Of a stretch of 64,000 nt of DNA, positions 57,401-64,000 are shown one piece after another. This DNA comes from Anolis sagrei (taxonomy: Eukaryota; Chordata; Lepidosauria; Squamata; Anolidae). How positions within the stretch are numbered: the first letter of the stretch is position 1; each line of letters opens with the position of its first letter. The notes under the pieces were generated by a model. That model was not told the origin of the DNA. It saw only the letters and a list, made by a program, of their open reading frames with translations, and did no database searches. Made by a program: the position numbers and the translations under genes. The DNA is taken from assembly GCF_037176765.1 (NCBI RefSeq), contig NC_090025.1, forward strand, positions 93,827,006 to 93,891,005, read 5' to 3'.

Positions 57401-57691
57401 GATTTAAGTCGTTGACGTGCTGGCTGATACCCAAACAGGGAAATGGTGAATGTAAAGTATGAACCACTCACAAATGATCTTTCCTGATTTTTTATTTTTA
57501 AATCATTCTCATTACCAGTACATCAAAACATGGGCTTTAAATATTATTAGCACCTGTAGATTTTGAGTGCTATTGTTTGTAATAATGGGATAGATTGTTG
57601 CGGTTTGGTGTAACACCATTTCTTTTTGTTATTCTTCCAGGATAGAATAATCAATTTAGCTGTTGGCAGTGTAACATCCTTGCTGCTCACA
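38719..57691 (+). CDS. TMEM243: TMEM243, transmembrane protein 243 (first two coding exons)
   Basis: Exons 38719-38796 and 57641-57691 join in phase 0 to give 43 residues: MEDFTTRTYGTRGLDNRPLF, GETSPR, then DRIINLAVGSVTSLLLT. This follows human TMEM243 (about 118 residues, also called MM-TRAG) with few changes. The family is a small multi-pass membrane protein of unknown biochemical role, noted for induction in drug-resistant cells. The second exon begins the first membrane segment. The remaining segments were not found up to 64000, so the last exons lie outside. The intron between the two exons is 18.8 kb. No broken codon is seen. Confidence 0.93.
38797..39562. other. TMEM243 intron 2, nothing recognised
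   Basis: Unique-looking DNA. A 115-codon frame at 38802-39149 overlaps the donor and shows no known family. Confidence 0.4.
39563..40070 (+). mobile_element. CR1 LINE 3' end, diverged
   Basis: TTCTGGGCACCACAATTCAA, GAATGTGTCCAGAAGAGGGT, GTTGGACCAGATGGCACTT and the tail TTGATTCTATGATTC. Several stops; older than the other CR1 copies. Confidence 0.85.
40195..40450 (+). mobile_element. L2-like fragment with a 30-bp hairpin
   Basis: 40201-40230 (CCACCAACCGTACTTGTGAC) and 40243-40275 are inverted copies round a 12-base loop. The right arm runs into GGGGACGAGAGAG and L2 C-terminal codons (APTSGTP-like), down to AAGACCTGGTGGTTTCAACA. Confidence 0.65.
40451..41147. other. TMEM243 intron 2, short tandem repeat only
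   Basis: Three copies of GATGTTTTTGGTCTA-type sequence at 40536-40588. Otherwise unassigned. Confidence 0.45.
41150..41348. mobile_element. Tigger-like MITE
   Basis: CAGTTGGCCCTCCACATTTG at the left; complement of CAGTCAACTTCCACCA at the right; TA at both flanks (41148-41149, 41349-41350). Confidence 0.75.
41578..43085 (-). mobile_element. L2-like LINE with reverse transcriptase remnant
   Basis: ATT repeat tail at 41578-41625. The minus strand encodes [52 protein letters not shown] and LVTSRLDFCNVFYIWIPLYQ over 42027-42620. The 5' side continues as decayed coding sequence (GATACTGTGGTCAGTGGTAT) to about 43085. Confidence 0.9.
43086..44170. other. TMEM243 intron 2, mostly unassigned
   Basis: 43100-43507 has a 135-codon minus frame (KQRHKQKAKKDQLIAHSYEE) of no family I recognise. 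43795-43915 is the same dispersed repeat as 6496. No other features. Confidence 0.45.
44171..44237 (+). mobile_element. CR1 3' terminus, very short
   Basis: CTTGCATGGCAGGGAGTTGG, GTTCTCTTCCAACTC, ATTATTCTATTATG. Confidence 0.7.
44238..44649. other. TMEM243 intron 2, nothing recognised
   Basis: AT-rich unique-looking DNA. Confidence 0.4.
44650..44812 (-). mobile_element. LINE 3' end of the Cys-motif family
   Basis: TTTTTTTATCGTGTCAGGGC then GTAGTTGATTAAATGTCCAT; last codons and 3'UTR only. Same family as 17196. Confidence 0.8.
44813..45399. other. TMEM243 intron 2, nothing recognised
   Basis: Unique-looking DNA with short frames only. Confidence 0.4.
45400..46310 (-). mobile_element. L1-type LINE ORF2 fragment
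   Basis: The minus strand encodes an L1-like C-terminal region: MVQDFWENVTKETNKM after FHVWWTC-like sequence (45630 region), and further upstream YYLKDQTLEIVEGV and NFLAIWKRYNEGMQPKTPS (46292-46100). Broken by stops and frameshifts. Confidence 0.65.
46311..46936. other. TMEM243 intron 2, nothing certain
   Basis: 46804-46935 (GTTGAGCAGCCTTTATCCAG) resembles a Tigger-type terminus. The rest is unassigned. Confidence 0.4.
46937..47253 (-). mobile_element. Non-autonomous Helitron, reverse copy
   Basis: Complement of the 8818 family: 3' end CTAG at 46937-46940, 5' end TC at 47252-47253, with CATAACTCAAAAACCGCTGG inside. The interior TG/TA repeats are longer than in the other copy. Confidence 0.87.
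47347..47382. repeat. AC dinucleotide repeat
   Basis: About 17 AC units, then ATATAT. Confidence 0.9.
47406..47713. mobile_element. MITE with GTTCCATTATC termini
   Basis: GGTGCTGTTCCATTATCCAG at the left, complement of GGCACTGTTTCATTAGCTGA at the right. Interior pieces mirror each other (ATTTCCCC and GGGGAAT). Confidence 0.72.
47725..47845 (+). mobile_element. LINE 3' tail
   Basis: GTAAGTTGCTTTGAGTCTCT, GGGTATAAATAAACAACAAC and then ATA units. Confidence 0.6.
47846..48670. other. TMEM243 intron 2, nothing recognised
   Basis: AT-rich, no transposon ends seen. Confidence 0.4.
48676..49479. mobile_element. Solo LTR, family A (fossil)
   Basis: TGTTCTGTTGCGCG to CCGTACCAGCGCA, with the exact 5-bp duplication ATTGG (48671-48675, 49480-49484). 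About 120 bp longer than the copy at 5562, mostly extra sequence near 49060-49240. No internal region. Confidence 0.88.
49485..50465. other. TMEM243 intron 2, nothing recognised
   Basis: Unique-looking DNA; frames are short and unassigned. Confidence 0.4.
50474..51009. mobile_element. hAT-like MITE rich in ATTCGTTA motifs
   Basis: TAGGCCTGGGTAACAACGAA at the left and complement of TAGGGCTGGGCGGTTTCATT at the right. Exact 8-bp duplication CTAACTGT (50466-50473, 51010-51017). AACGAATCGATT and TTCGTTA motifs recur many times on both strands. Core TGGCGGACGCGACCGC. Second copy at 58661. Confidence 0.88.
51046..51457 (+). mobile_element. pogo/mariner-like non-autonomous element
   Basis: CAGGCAGTCCCTGAATTACA at the left, GGGCCCTGCCTG at the right, TA on both sides (51044-51045, 51458-51459). 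No transposase. The most intact of three copies. Confidence 0.82.
51576..51726 (+). mobile_element. Penelope-like 3' tail with full terminus
   Basis: Runs from CCTCACTACC to AGCCTTCGACAATACATTG. Exact 10-bp duplication AACTTCTTAA (51566-51575, 51727-51736). A C-rich run replaces part of the usual AAAAACCTAC. Confidence 0.87.
51737..52018. other. TMEM243 intron 2, nothing recognised
   Basis: Short unassigned stretch. Confidence 0.35.
52019..52325 (+). mobile_element. CR1 LINE 3' end, strongly diverged
   Basis: GAGGAATGGTTCAGGGACCT, GAACATTAGGAAGAACTGCT and GGAAGTTGAAATGGATGGCC follow CR1 order with many changes. Confidence 0.75.
52326..53349. other. TMEM243 intron 2, nothing recognised
   Basis: Unique-looking DNA; TTGAGAATCACTGGTCTA at 52701 could be a hAT end remnant. 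Confidence 0.4.
53350..53595 (+). mobile_element. L2-like LINE 3' tail
   Basis: CACCGCCGTGAATCGCCCTA, AGGGCTGAGAACGGCGGTCT and then three to four AAAT units. Confidence 0.75.
53596..54387. other. TMEM243 intron 2, nothing recognised
   Basis: 53827-54099 holds a 90-codon plus frame with no known family and no strong splice context. Confidence 0.4.
54388..55060 (-). mobile_element. L2-like LINE 3' end
   Basis: ATT tail of about 13 units, then the complement of the L2 terminus. The minus strand encodes the usual [10 protein letters not shown]-type C terminus (54925-54750) and upstream codons to GTCCCAATTCAAGGTGCAGG. Truncated near 55060. Confidence 0.88.
55061..56144. mobile_element. Intron with a hAT end fragment
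   Basis: 55203-55255 (CAGGGGTCCTCAGACTAAGG to AAGGTCATT) is the complement of the right end of the hAT at 57925. The rest of the stretch is unassigned. Confidence 0.5.
56145..56330 (-). mobile_element. Probable old tRNA-type SINE
   Basis: TTTCAAGTTGTTTCTGACCT, GGATTTTCTTGCCAAGATGT, GTCCTGCACTCAAACCACTA follow a widespread tetrapod SINE in reverse. The B box is decayed. Confidence 0.5.
56331..56936. other. TMEM243 intron 2, C-rich stretch
   Basis: GGCAAAGCCAGGCCTGCGAG at 56329 may start another transposon-derived piece (ends GTTTGCCATGCCTGC at 56600). No coding signal. Confidence 0.4.
56937..57442 (-). mobile_element. LINE C-terminal fragment with Cys-rich motif
   Basis: ATTTATTTATTTATCGTGTC tail, then minus codons NERLPPGHTEDWATWKALNR, RSGTMRCKANFTKWGYKVES, TTCECGEKQT. 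The stretch at 57103-57160 has a frameshift. Same family as 17196. Confidence 0.82.
57641..57691 (+). CDS. TMEM243: TMEM243 second coding exon
   Basis: 51 bases between ttgttattcttccag| and |gtaagt. Only one frame is open: DRIINLAVGSVTSLLLT, the start of the first membrane span of TMEM243. The exon is phase 0 at both ends. Confidence 0.93.
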
Positions 57692-57924
57692 GTAAGTATT
57701 CAATTTAGTTTAGTGTATTTAAGTACAAGGTCATGGTTTCTAAGAATGATAGTGTGGGTGTGAACCAAACGTGGAACAGCAACACAATATTGCAGTGCAG
57801 TCTCACAATCTAGTAGTACTCCTGTCTACTTTATGAGCCAGTCAGTCATGCCCACTGTGACTGTAAGGGGCTGAAACAGAGCACCTCAGTTTTAATTTCC
57901 ATATTTCTTTCCTTTCTATTAGAC

Positions 57925-58286
57925 CAGGAGTCCTCAAACTTTTTAATCAGGGGGCCAAGTCACAGTCCCTCAAATTGTTGGAGGGCCGGACTATAATTTG
58001 AAAAAAAAAACATGAATAAATTCCTATGCACACCGCACATATCTTATTTGTAGTGCAAAAGACACTTAAAAACAATACAATAATTAAAATGAAGAACAAT
58101 TTTAAAAAAGATAAACTTATTAGTATTTCAATGAGAAGTGTGGGCCTACTTTTGGCTGAAGAGATAGGATTGTTGTTGTTGTGTGCTTTCAAGTCGTTTC
58201 AGACTTAGGTTGACCCTGAGCAAGGGCCAGGTAAATGACCTTGGAGGGCCGCATCTGGCCCCCGGGCCTTAGTTTGAGGACCCCTG
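57925..58286. mobile_element. hAT non-autonomous element (362 bp)
   Basis: CAGGAGTCCTCAAACTTTTT to AGTTTGAGGACCCCTG, with the exact 8-bp duplication TATTAGAC (57917-57924, 58287-58294). It inserted 233 bp after the TMEM243 donor. Its interior near 58170 holds TTGTGTGCTTTCAAGTCGTT, shared with an old SINE. Confidence 0.92.
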
Positions 58287-58660
58287 TATTAGACTGTGAA
58301 AATTAAGCTTTGGTCTCTTTTAGCGTCTTTGTGGATTTTCTGGCTTTTTAAATAATCATTTTTCATGTTGTCTGAATTTGCTGTTATTAGAGGTGTGTAA
58401 AACTTTGGGTGTCATTTCAGGTTTTGGAAAAATTCGGCAATTAGTAGGTATGAAGCACTGAAATAAAACATGAAAATCCCCTTCACCAGAACCCAAATGA
58501 AACAAGGAAATTTTGGAAAAATTCTTTAGTTTTGGTAGTATATCCTGACTGTTTTGTCCCAAGTTGAAGCAAGCAATTTCTCAGTGGAGTCAGAGGGGCA
58601 GAGCACAGCCATGCTTGCTGTATCACATGCACTTCCTCAGCTAATCACAGAGCTGGTTTT

Positions 58661-59104
58661 TAGGGCTGTCCAAACACGGAAAAAATTGTTTCTAAACTCG
58701 ATTCGTTTTTAGGGTTTTTTTGCGTTTCATTATTAAAAAAAATTCCGAAATTCCGAAATTACGAATCGATTCGTTAATGGCGGCCGCGATCGCGCAATAC
58801 ACTAAAAAAACTTGTGAAGCTTCCCTCTCCTTCTGTTGTTGACTGTTGGTGTGATAATTATATTTTTTTTTCACTGAGAAAACAAACAGCAACCCTAAAA
58901 CTTGCACCAGACATGCGGAAATAATGACGAAATATTTACGAATCAATAACGAATCAATTCCGAAACAATTCCGAAACAATTCCGAAGCGAATTGGAAAAA
59001 TTCGTTTCGTTTTTTAGTTGCTCCTGAATGGTTCAATATCGCTTCGTTATATAAAAAATGATTTTTTAACGAATTACAAAATTACGAAACGAAACCCAGC
59101 CCTA
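58661..59104. mobile_element. hAT-like MITE rich in ATTCGTTA motifs
   Basis: TAGGGCTGTCCAAACACGGA to GAAACCCAGCCCTA, with the exact 8-bp duplication CTGGTTTT (58653-58660, 59105-59112). Core TGGCGGCCGCGATCGCGC. Same family as 50474. Confidence 0.9.
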
Positions 59105-59261
59105 CTGGTTTTCCTCTCCATTCGCCCCCCTGTAGTGAAGTTGTTTTTGGACCCCAAGTCCCAGAAATCCCTGCCACTAGTTGCTGAATGGCATCTGTAT
59201 GTTTTTTCCCCCCTGCAAGCTGTCTCTTCCTCAAGGAGAGAAAATTTTAAAAATTCAAAAA

Positions 59262-59790
59262 AAAATCAGTGCATGAGTGAAATGTTCTGAAACTTTGGAG
59301 GTATGATGCACAAAAATGGCTTATTGTCCAAAACTTCAAGGCAATTTCTCCTGTAGTTTTTCTTTAAAATTGTAGATGTAAAAACTTGTAAAACTTTGAA
59401 AAAAAAACAGTGCTTGAATGACATGTTCTGAAACTTTGGGAGGGTTACAGTTGTAAAATTGTCCTACGAGTGTTCCAAGTTTCATCCTGAGAGACAGATT
59501 TTTTTTTCAATCCTCTGAGACTGTGTGACTTGTCCAAGGTGCTTAAATTGGGGAAAAAAATCCTAAAAGTCTGTTGGTGACTGAATCCTTCTGAAGGTTT
59601 GCAGGAATGATGGTCTGCCACTGTGGAGAAATTCAGAAGGCTAACTCTTTTGGTTGTTGTTTTTTTTAAAAAAATGTAATTTTTTTAAATGTCCTAAAAA
59701 TCAGTGGATGAGCGAAACATTCTGAAACTTGGCTGGCTTACAATCATAAATGTGCTGTACAAGTGTTCTAAGTTTTATCCAAAAAGTCAT
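59262..59790. repeat. Three degenerate copies of an unknown unit
   Basis: A unit like AATCAGTGCATGAGTGAAAT GTTCTGAAACTTTGG starts near 59265, 59405 and 59700. The last two continue with AAATGTGCTGTACAAGTGTT-like sequence. It looks like the inside of an unidentified transposon. Confidence 0.6.
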
Positions 59791-59851
59791 AAAAATGAGA
59801 GTGAAACAAGCCTCAAAAGTTCCCTCATTGCTGCCAATAGAACAAAACCAA

Positions 59852-60673
59852 TCTATATATATAAAAACCCACAAAAATACCTTTAAATTCAATATATTAC
59901 TATATTAAATAGACTCATAGAATAGAATTAGAAGGGGCACTACCATAGTATTGCGGGAGGACAGGAAGGAAGGAGAGAAGAAAGGAGGGAGGTAAAAAGG
60001 GAAGGAATGTAAGAGGGAAAGGGGGAAGGAAAGAAAGATGGAAGGAAGGGAGCGAAGGAAGGAAAGAAAGAGGTACCGAAGGAAGGAAGAAGAGAAAGTA
60101 GAAAGGAAAGAAAAGGGGAAGGAAAAGCAGGAAAGTGGTAAAGAAGGAAAGAAAGAAAAAAGGAAATAAAAAATGAAAGAAGGAAGAAAACAGGGAGGGA
60201 AGAAAGGAGACAAAGGAAGAAGTAGAGAAAGGGAGAGAGAAGGAAGGAAAGAGAGAAGGAGGGAGGGAAAGAAGGAAGGAGGGAAGGAAGGGAGAGAAAG
60301 AAGTAGAGAAAGAAGGAAAGAAAGAAGTACAGAAGGAAGAATACAAAGTAGAAAGGAAAGAAAAAGGGGAGGAAAGGCAGGAAAGAAGTATAGAAGGAAG
60401 GAAGGAGAAAAGGAAATAAAAAGTGAAAGAAGGAAGGAAAGAGGGAGGAAAGAAAGGAAGAAGTAGAGAAAAGGGAAAGGAAGGAAGGAAAGGGAGAAGG
60501 AAAGATGAAACCAAAGAACAAAAGAAGGAATGAAAAAAGAGGTAGAGAAGCAAGAAAGGAGAGGAAGGGGAAGGGGAAGAAAAAGGGGGGAAGGAATAGG
60601 TAGTCCAGATATCTACCTCTACTTCAAAAATTCTTACTATAGGCCACAGCAATGTGTGGCAGGGCACAGCTAG
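59852..60673 (+). mobile_element. Non-autonomous Helitron with a polypurine satellite
   Basis: Starts TCTATATATATAAAAACC after A and ends GGGCACAGCTAG before T. Hairpin GCCACA (60643-60648) with TGTGGC (60655-60660), 9 bp before CTAG. Most of its length is GAAGGA-type repeat. Confidence 0.82.
59950..60600. repeat. Polypurine GGAA/GAAA satellite, about 650 bp
   Basis: Almost no pyrimidines on + over 650 bases; GGAAGGAAAG and GAAAGAAAG units. The long Ser/Phe/Leu/Pro frames on the minus strand are artefacts of this composition. Confidence 0.95.
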
Positions 60674-60871
60674 TGAAATGATAAAACTTTGAAAATTCTG
60701 TTTTGAAACAAAATTTGAAGCAATTTTTCACAATTTCATTTTGCACGCCCCTTGCTGATATCTTGTTCAGCGGTCCTGTGATACCTTCAGTCCTGTGAGA
60801 AGACAATGGACATACTTCTTTGGTACAAAAATGTCTCTTATAGATACTACACACGCCCTCCAAATGGGAAG
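60674..60871. other. Short unassigned intron sequence
   Basis: Between the Helitron and the BovB tail; nothing seen. Confidence 0.4.
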
Positions 60872-63800
60872 TTTTTGTTGTTGTTGTTCATTCGTTCAGT
60901 CGTCTCCGACTCTTCGTGACCTCATGGACCAGCCTACGCCAGAGCTCCCTGTCGGCCGTTACCACCCCCAGCTCCCTCAAGGTCAGTCCAGTCACTTCAA
61001 GGATGCCATCCATCCATCTTGCCCTTGGTCGGCCCCTCTTCCTTTTGCCTTCCACTTTCCCCAGCATTATTGTCTTCTCTAGGCTTTCCTGTCTCCTCAT
61101 GATGTGGCCAAAGTACTTCAACTTTGTCTCTAGTATCTTTCCCTCCAGTGAGCAGTCGGGCTTTATTTCCTGGAGGATGGACTGGTTGGATCTTCTCGCA
61201 GTCCAAGGCACTCTCAGCACTTTCCTCCAACACCACAGCTCAAAAGCATCGATCTTCCTTCGCTCAGCCTTCCCTAAGGTCCAGCTCTCACATCCGTAGG
61301 TGACTACAGGGAATACCATGGCTTTGACTAGGCGGATCTTTGTTGCCAGTCTGATGTCTCTACTCTTCACTATTTTATCGAGACTGGACATTGCTCTCCT
61401 CCCAAGAAGTAAGCGTCTTCTGATTTCCTGGCCACAGTCTGCATCTGCAGTCATCTTTGCACCTAGAAATACAAAGTCTGTCACGGCCTCCACGGTTTCT
61501 CCCTCTATTTTCCAGTTGTCAATCATTCTTGTTGCCATAATCTTGGTTTTTTTGACGTTTAGCTGCAACCCGGCTTTTGCGCTTTCTTCTTTCACCTTGA
61601 TTAGAAGGCTCCTCAGCTCCTCCTCGCTTTCGGCCATCAGAGTGGTGTCATCTGCATATCTGAGGTTGTTAATGTTTCTTCCAGCAATTTTCACCCCAGC
61701 TTTGCATTCATCCAGCCCCGCACATCGCATGATGTGTTCTGCATACAAGTTAAAAAGGTTGGGTGAGAGTATGCAGCCTTGCCGTACGCCTTTCCCAATC
61801 TTGAACCAGTCTGTTGTTCCGTGGTCAGTTCTGACTGTTGCTACTTGGTCCTTGTACAGATTCCTCAGGAGAGAGACAAGGTGGCTTGGTATGCCCATCC
61901 CACCAAGAACTTGCCACAATGTATTATGATCCACACAGTCAAAGGCTTTAGAATAGTCAATGAAGCAGAAGTAGATGTTTTTCTGAAACTCCCTGCCTTT
62001 CTCCATTATCCAGCGGATATTGGCAATCTGGTCTCTCGTTCCTCTGCCTTTTCTAAACCCAGCTTGAACATCTGGCAACTCTCGCTCCATGTATTGCTGG
62101 AGTCTTCCTTGCAGGATCTTGAGCATTACCTTACTGGCATGAGAAATAAGGGCCACTGTACGGAAGTTTGAGCAGTCTTTCGCATTTCCCTTTTTTGGTA
62201 TGGGGATATAAGTTGATTTTTTCCAGTCTGATGGCCATTCTTGTGTTTTCCATATTTGCTGGCAAATGGCATGCATCACCTTGACAGCATCATCTTTTAA
62301 GATTTTAAACAGTTCAGCTGGGATCCCATCATCTCCTGCTGCCTTGTTGTTAGCAATGCTTCTTAAGGCCCATTCAACCTCACTCCTCAGGATGTCTGGT
62401 TCTAATTCATTCACCACACCGTCAAAGCTATCCTCGATATTGTTATCCTTCCTATACAGATCTTCTGTATAGTCTCGCCACCTTCTCTTGATCTCTTCAG
62501 CTTCTGTTAGGTCCCTGCCATCTTTGTTTCTTATCATACCAATTTTTGCCTGAAATTTACCTCCAATGTTTCTAATTTTCTGGAAGAGGTCTCTTGTCCT
62601 TCCTATTCTGTTGTCTTCTTCCACTTCCATGCATTGCTTATTTAAAAATAGTTCCTTATCTCTTCTGGCTAACCTCTGGAATTGCGCATTTAACTGGGCA
62701 TATCTCCCCTTTTCACTGTTTCCTTTTGCTTTCCTCCTTTCTTGGGCTACTTCCAGTGTCTCAGCAGACAACCATTTTGCTTTCTTGGTTTTCTTTTTCT
62801 TTGGAACGTACTTTGTTGCCGCCTCCTGAACAATGTCGCGGACTTCTGTCCATAGTTCTTCTGGGACTCTGTTTACTAAATCTAGTCCTTCAAATCTGTT
62901 CTTCACTTCCACTGTATATTCGCTAGGAATGTTAGTGAGATCATATCTAACTGGTCTGTGTATTTTCCCTGATCTCTTTAGTTTTATTCTAAATTGGGCA
63001 ATAAGAAGTTCGTGATCTGAGCTACAGTCAGCCCCAGGTCTTGTTTTCACCGACTGAATGGATGTCCGCCACCTTTGGCTGCAAAGGATGTAGTCAATCT
63101 GATTTCGGTGTTGACCATCTGGTGAGGTCCATGTATAAAGCCGTCTTTTAGGTTGTTGGAAGAGAGTATTCGTTATACACAGCGAGTTTTCCTGGCAAAA
63201 TTCTATCAGCCTGCGTCCCGCTTCATTTTGTTCTCCCAGACCATGCTTGCCTGTGATCCCAGTTGTCATTTGACTTCCCACCTTGGCATTCCAGTCTCCT
63301 GTAATGAAAATAATGTCTCTTTTTGGTGTATTATCCAGTAGGTCCTGCAGATCCTCATAGAACTGATCTACTTCTGCTTCTTCAGCAGCTGTGGTTGGGG
63401 CGTATATTTGGATCACTGTGATGTTGAAAGGCTTTCCTTGCACTCGAATTGAGATCATTCTGTCATTTTTTGGGTTGTATCCAAGCACCGCTTTAGCGAA
63501 TTTCTTATTAATTATGAAGGCTACTCCATTTCTTCGATGTTCCTCTTGTCCGCAGTAGTAGATCTGGTGGTCATCTGATGTGAAGTGGCCCATTCCAGTC
63601 CATTTCAGTTCGCTGACCCCCAGAATGTCTATCTTTAGTCTTGACATCTCACCAATAACAACATCCAATTTGCCCTGGCTCATGGATCTTACATTCCAGG
63701 TTCCTATGGTGTGTTGATCTTTAGAGCATCGGATTCGTCGTTCGCCTCCAGTACCGTCGGCCGCTAGCCTTCCTTTCGGCTTTGAGCTAGCTGCGTCATC

Positions 63801-64000
63801 ACATCTGGGGCTAGTTGAACTTATCCTCTGCTCCTCCCCAGTAGCATTTTGGCCATCTTCCGACCTGGGAGTCCCATCTTCCAATGGCATACTGACATAT
63901 CTCTGGTTGTACTGGTCCATTTAGTTTTCTTGGCAAGGATACTGGAGTGGGTTGCCATTGCCTTCCCCAGGGATCACGCTTGGTCTGACCTCTCTGCCAC
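60872..64000 (-). mobile_element. RTE-BovB LINE, nearly full length
   Basis: The 3' tail is a short CAA repeat at 60872-60887. The open reading frame fills 60888-63920. The 5' leader continues to the window edge (GGGGAAGGCAATGGCAACCC on minus). The 5' end and target duplication are outside the window. Confidence 0.95.
60888..63920 (-). CDS. BovB endonuclease-reverse transcriptase (1010 aa)
   Basis: An uninterrupted frame of 1010 codons, near the expected size for the BovB polyprotein. An apurinic-type endonuclease comes first: TWNVRSM (74-80), SELKW with E104, GDWN (208-211) and SDH (301-303), the usual catalytic set. The reverse transcriptase follows: NKAAGDDGIPAEL (525-537), FIDYSKAFD (653-661), GVRQGCILSP (711-720) and the active site YADD (755-758). 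The C terminus has KYFGHIMRR and [15 protein letters not shown]. An in-frame TAA directly precedes the ATG, fixing the start. No stop or shift is visible, so this copy may be recently active. The protein would nick DNA and copy its own RNA by target-primed reverse transcription. Confidence 0.95.
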   Translation of the reverse strand: MDQYNQRYVSMPLEDGTPRSEDGQNATGEEQRISSTSPRCDDAASSKPKGRLAADGTGGERRIRCSKDQHTIGTWNVRSMSQGKLDVVIGEMSRLKIDILGVSELKWTGMGHFTSDDHQIYYCGQEEHRRNGVAFIINKKFAKAVLGYNPKNDRMISIRVQGKPFNITVIQIYAPTTAAEEAEVDQFYEDLQDLLDNTPKRDIIFITGDWNAKVGSQMTTGITGKHGLGEQNEAGRRLIEFCQENSLCITNTLFQQPKRRLYTWTSPDGQHRNQIDYILCSQRWRTSIQSVKTRPGADCSSDHELLIAQFRIKLKRSGKIHRPVRYDLTNIPSEYTVEVKNRFEGLDLVNRVPEELWTEVRDIVQEAATKYVPKKKKTKKAKWLSAETLEVAQERRKAKGNSEKGRYAQLNAQFQRLARRDKELFLNKQCMEVEEDNRIGRTRDLFQKIRNIGGKFQAKIGMIRNKDGRDLTEAEEIKRRWRDYTEDLYRKDNNIEDSFDGVVNELEPDILRSEVEWALRSIANNKAAGDDGIPAELFKILKDDAVKVMHAICQQIWKTQEWPSDWKKSTYIPIPKKGNAKDCSNFRTVALISHASKVMLKILQGRLQQYMERELPDVQAGFRKGRGTRDQIANIRWIMEKGREFQKNIYFCFIDYSKAFDCVDHNTLWQVLGGMGIPSHLVSLLRNLYKDQVATVRTDHGTTDWFKIGKGVRQGCILSPNLFNLYAEHIMRCAGLDECKAGVKIAGRNINNLRYADDTTLMAESEEELRSLLIKVKEESAKAGLQLNVKKTKIMATRMIDNWKIEGETVEAVTDFVFLGAKMTADADCGQEIRRRLLLGRRAMSSLDKIVKSRDIRLATKIRLVKAMVFPVVTYGCESWTLGKAERRKIDAFELWCWRKVLRVPWTARRSNQSILQEIKPDCSLEGKILETKLKYFGHIMRRQESLEKTIMLGKVEGKRKRGRPRARWMDGILEVTGLTLRELGVVTADRELWRRLVHEVTKSRRRLNE

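Noticed and set aside
59915-60667. 250-codon minus-strand frame rich in Ser, Phe, Leu and Pro
   Set aside because: It is the complement of the polypurine satellite inside a Helitron; composition alone keeps it open.

Overview
This window is vertebrate nuclear DNA, most likely from a squamate reptile (lizard). The evidence is the repeat content: CR1 LINEs ending in ATTCTATG repeats, RTE-BovB with a 1010-codon open reading frame, many L2-like LINE 3' ends, Penelope-like elements with a GIY-YIG domain, Helitrons, hAT and pogo/mariner-type DNA transposons, palindromic MITEs with 3-bp duplications, and a tRNA-derived SINE. The species cannot be fixed from the sequence alone.

Two host genes are recognisable, both on the + strand and both split by introns. 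MEIG1 lies at 655-14935: a CpG-rich promoter at about 655-1000 with an RFX X-box, an NRF1 site, an E-box and CCAAT boxes, then coding exons at 4130-4254, 8116-8281 and 14703-14831. They give a 139-residue protein whose C-terminal part matches mammalian MEIG1, with an N-terminal extension of about 50 residues. TMEM243 follows: a CpG-rich promoter and probable 5'UTR exon near 30330-30499, a first coding exon at 38719-38796 and a second at 57641-57691. The remaining TMEM243 exons were not found and should lie beyond 64000. In human these two genes are on different chromosomes, so their adjacency here is notable.

Nearly everything else is transposon-derived, much of it nested. An old LINE (1438-3357) is broken by three MITEs, one holding a Penelope insertion and one an L2 insertion. 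A pogo-like element (10327-12189) holds an L2. A reverse-oriented LINE (20430-22233) holds an L2. 29118-30165 is a rearranged Penelope-like element with inverted pieces. A second pogo-like element (34091-35875) is broken by two MITEs and a CR1-in-CR1 insertion. 60872-64000 is a nearly full-length, apparently young BovB on the minus strand. Two families of solo LTRs (fossil LTR elements) are bounded by exact target duplications of 5 bp (two copies) and 4 bp (three of four copies).

No CRISPR array, rRNA gene or functional tRNA gene was seen. The most useful observations are the MEIG1 promoter and extended N terminus, the MEIG1-TMEM243 linkage, an internally deleted mariner with perfect long TIRs, and the many insertions whose target duplications can be read directly.
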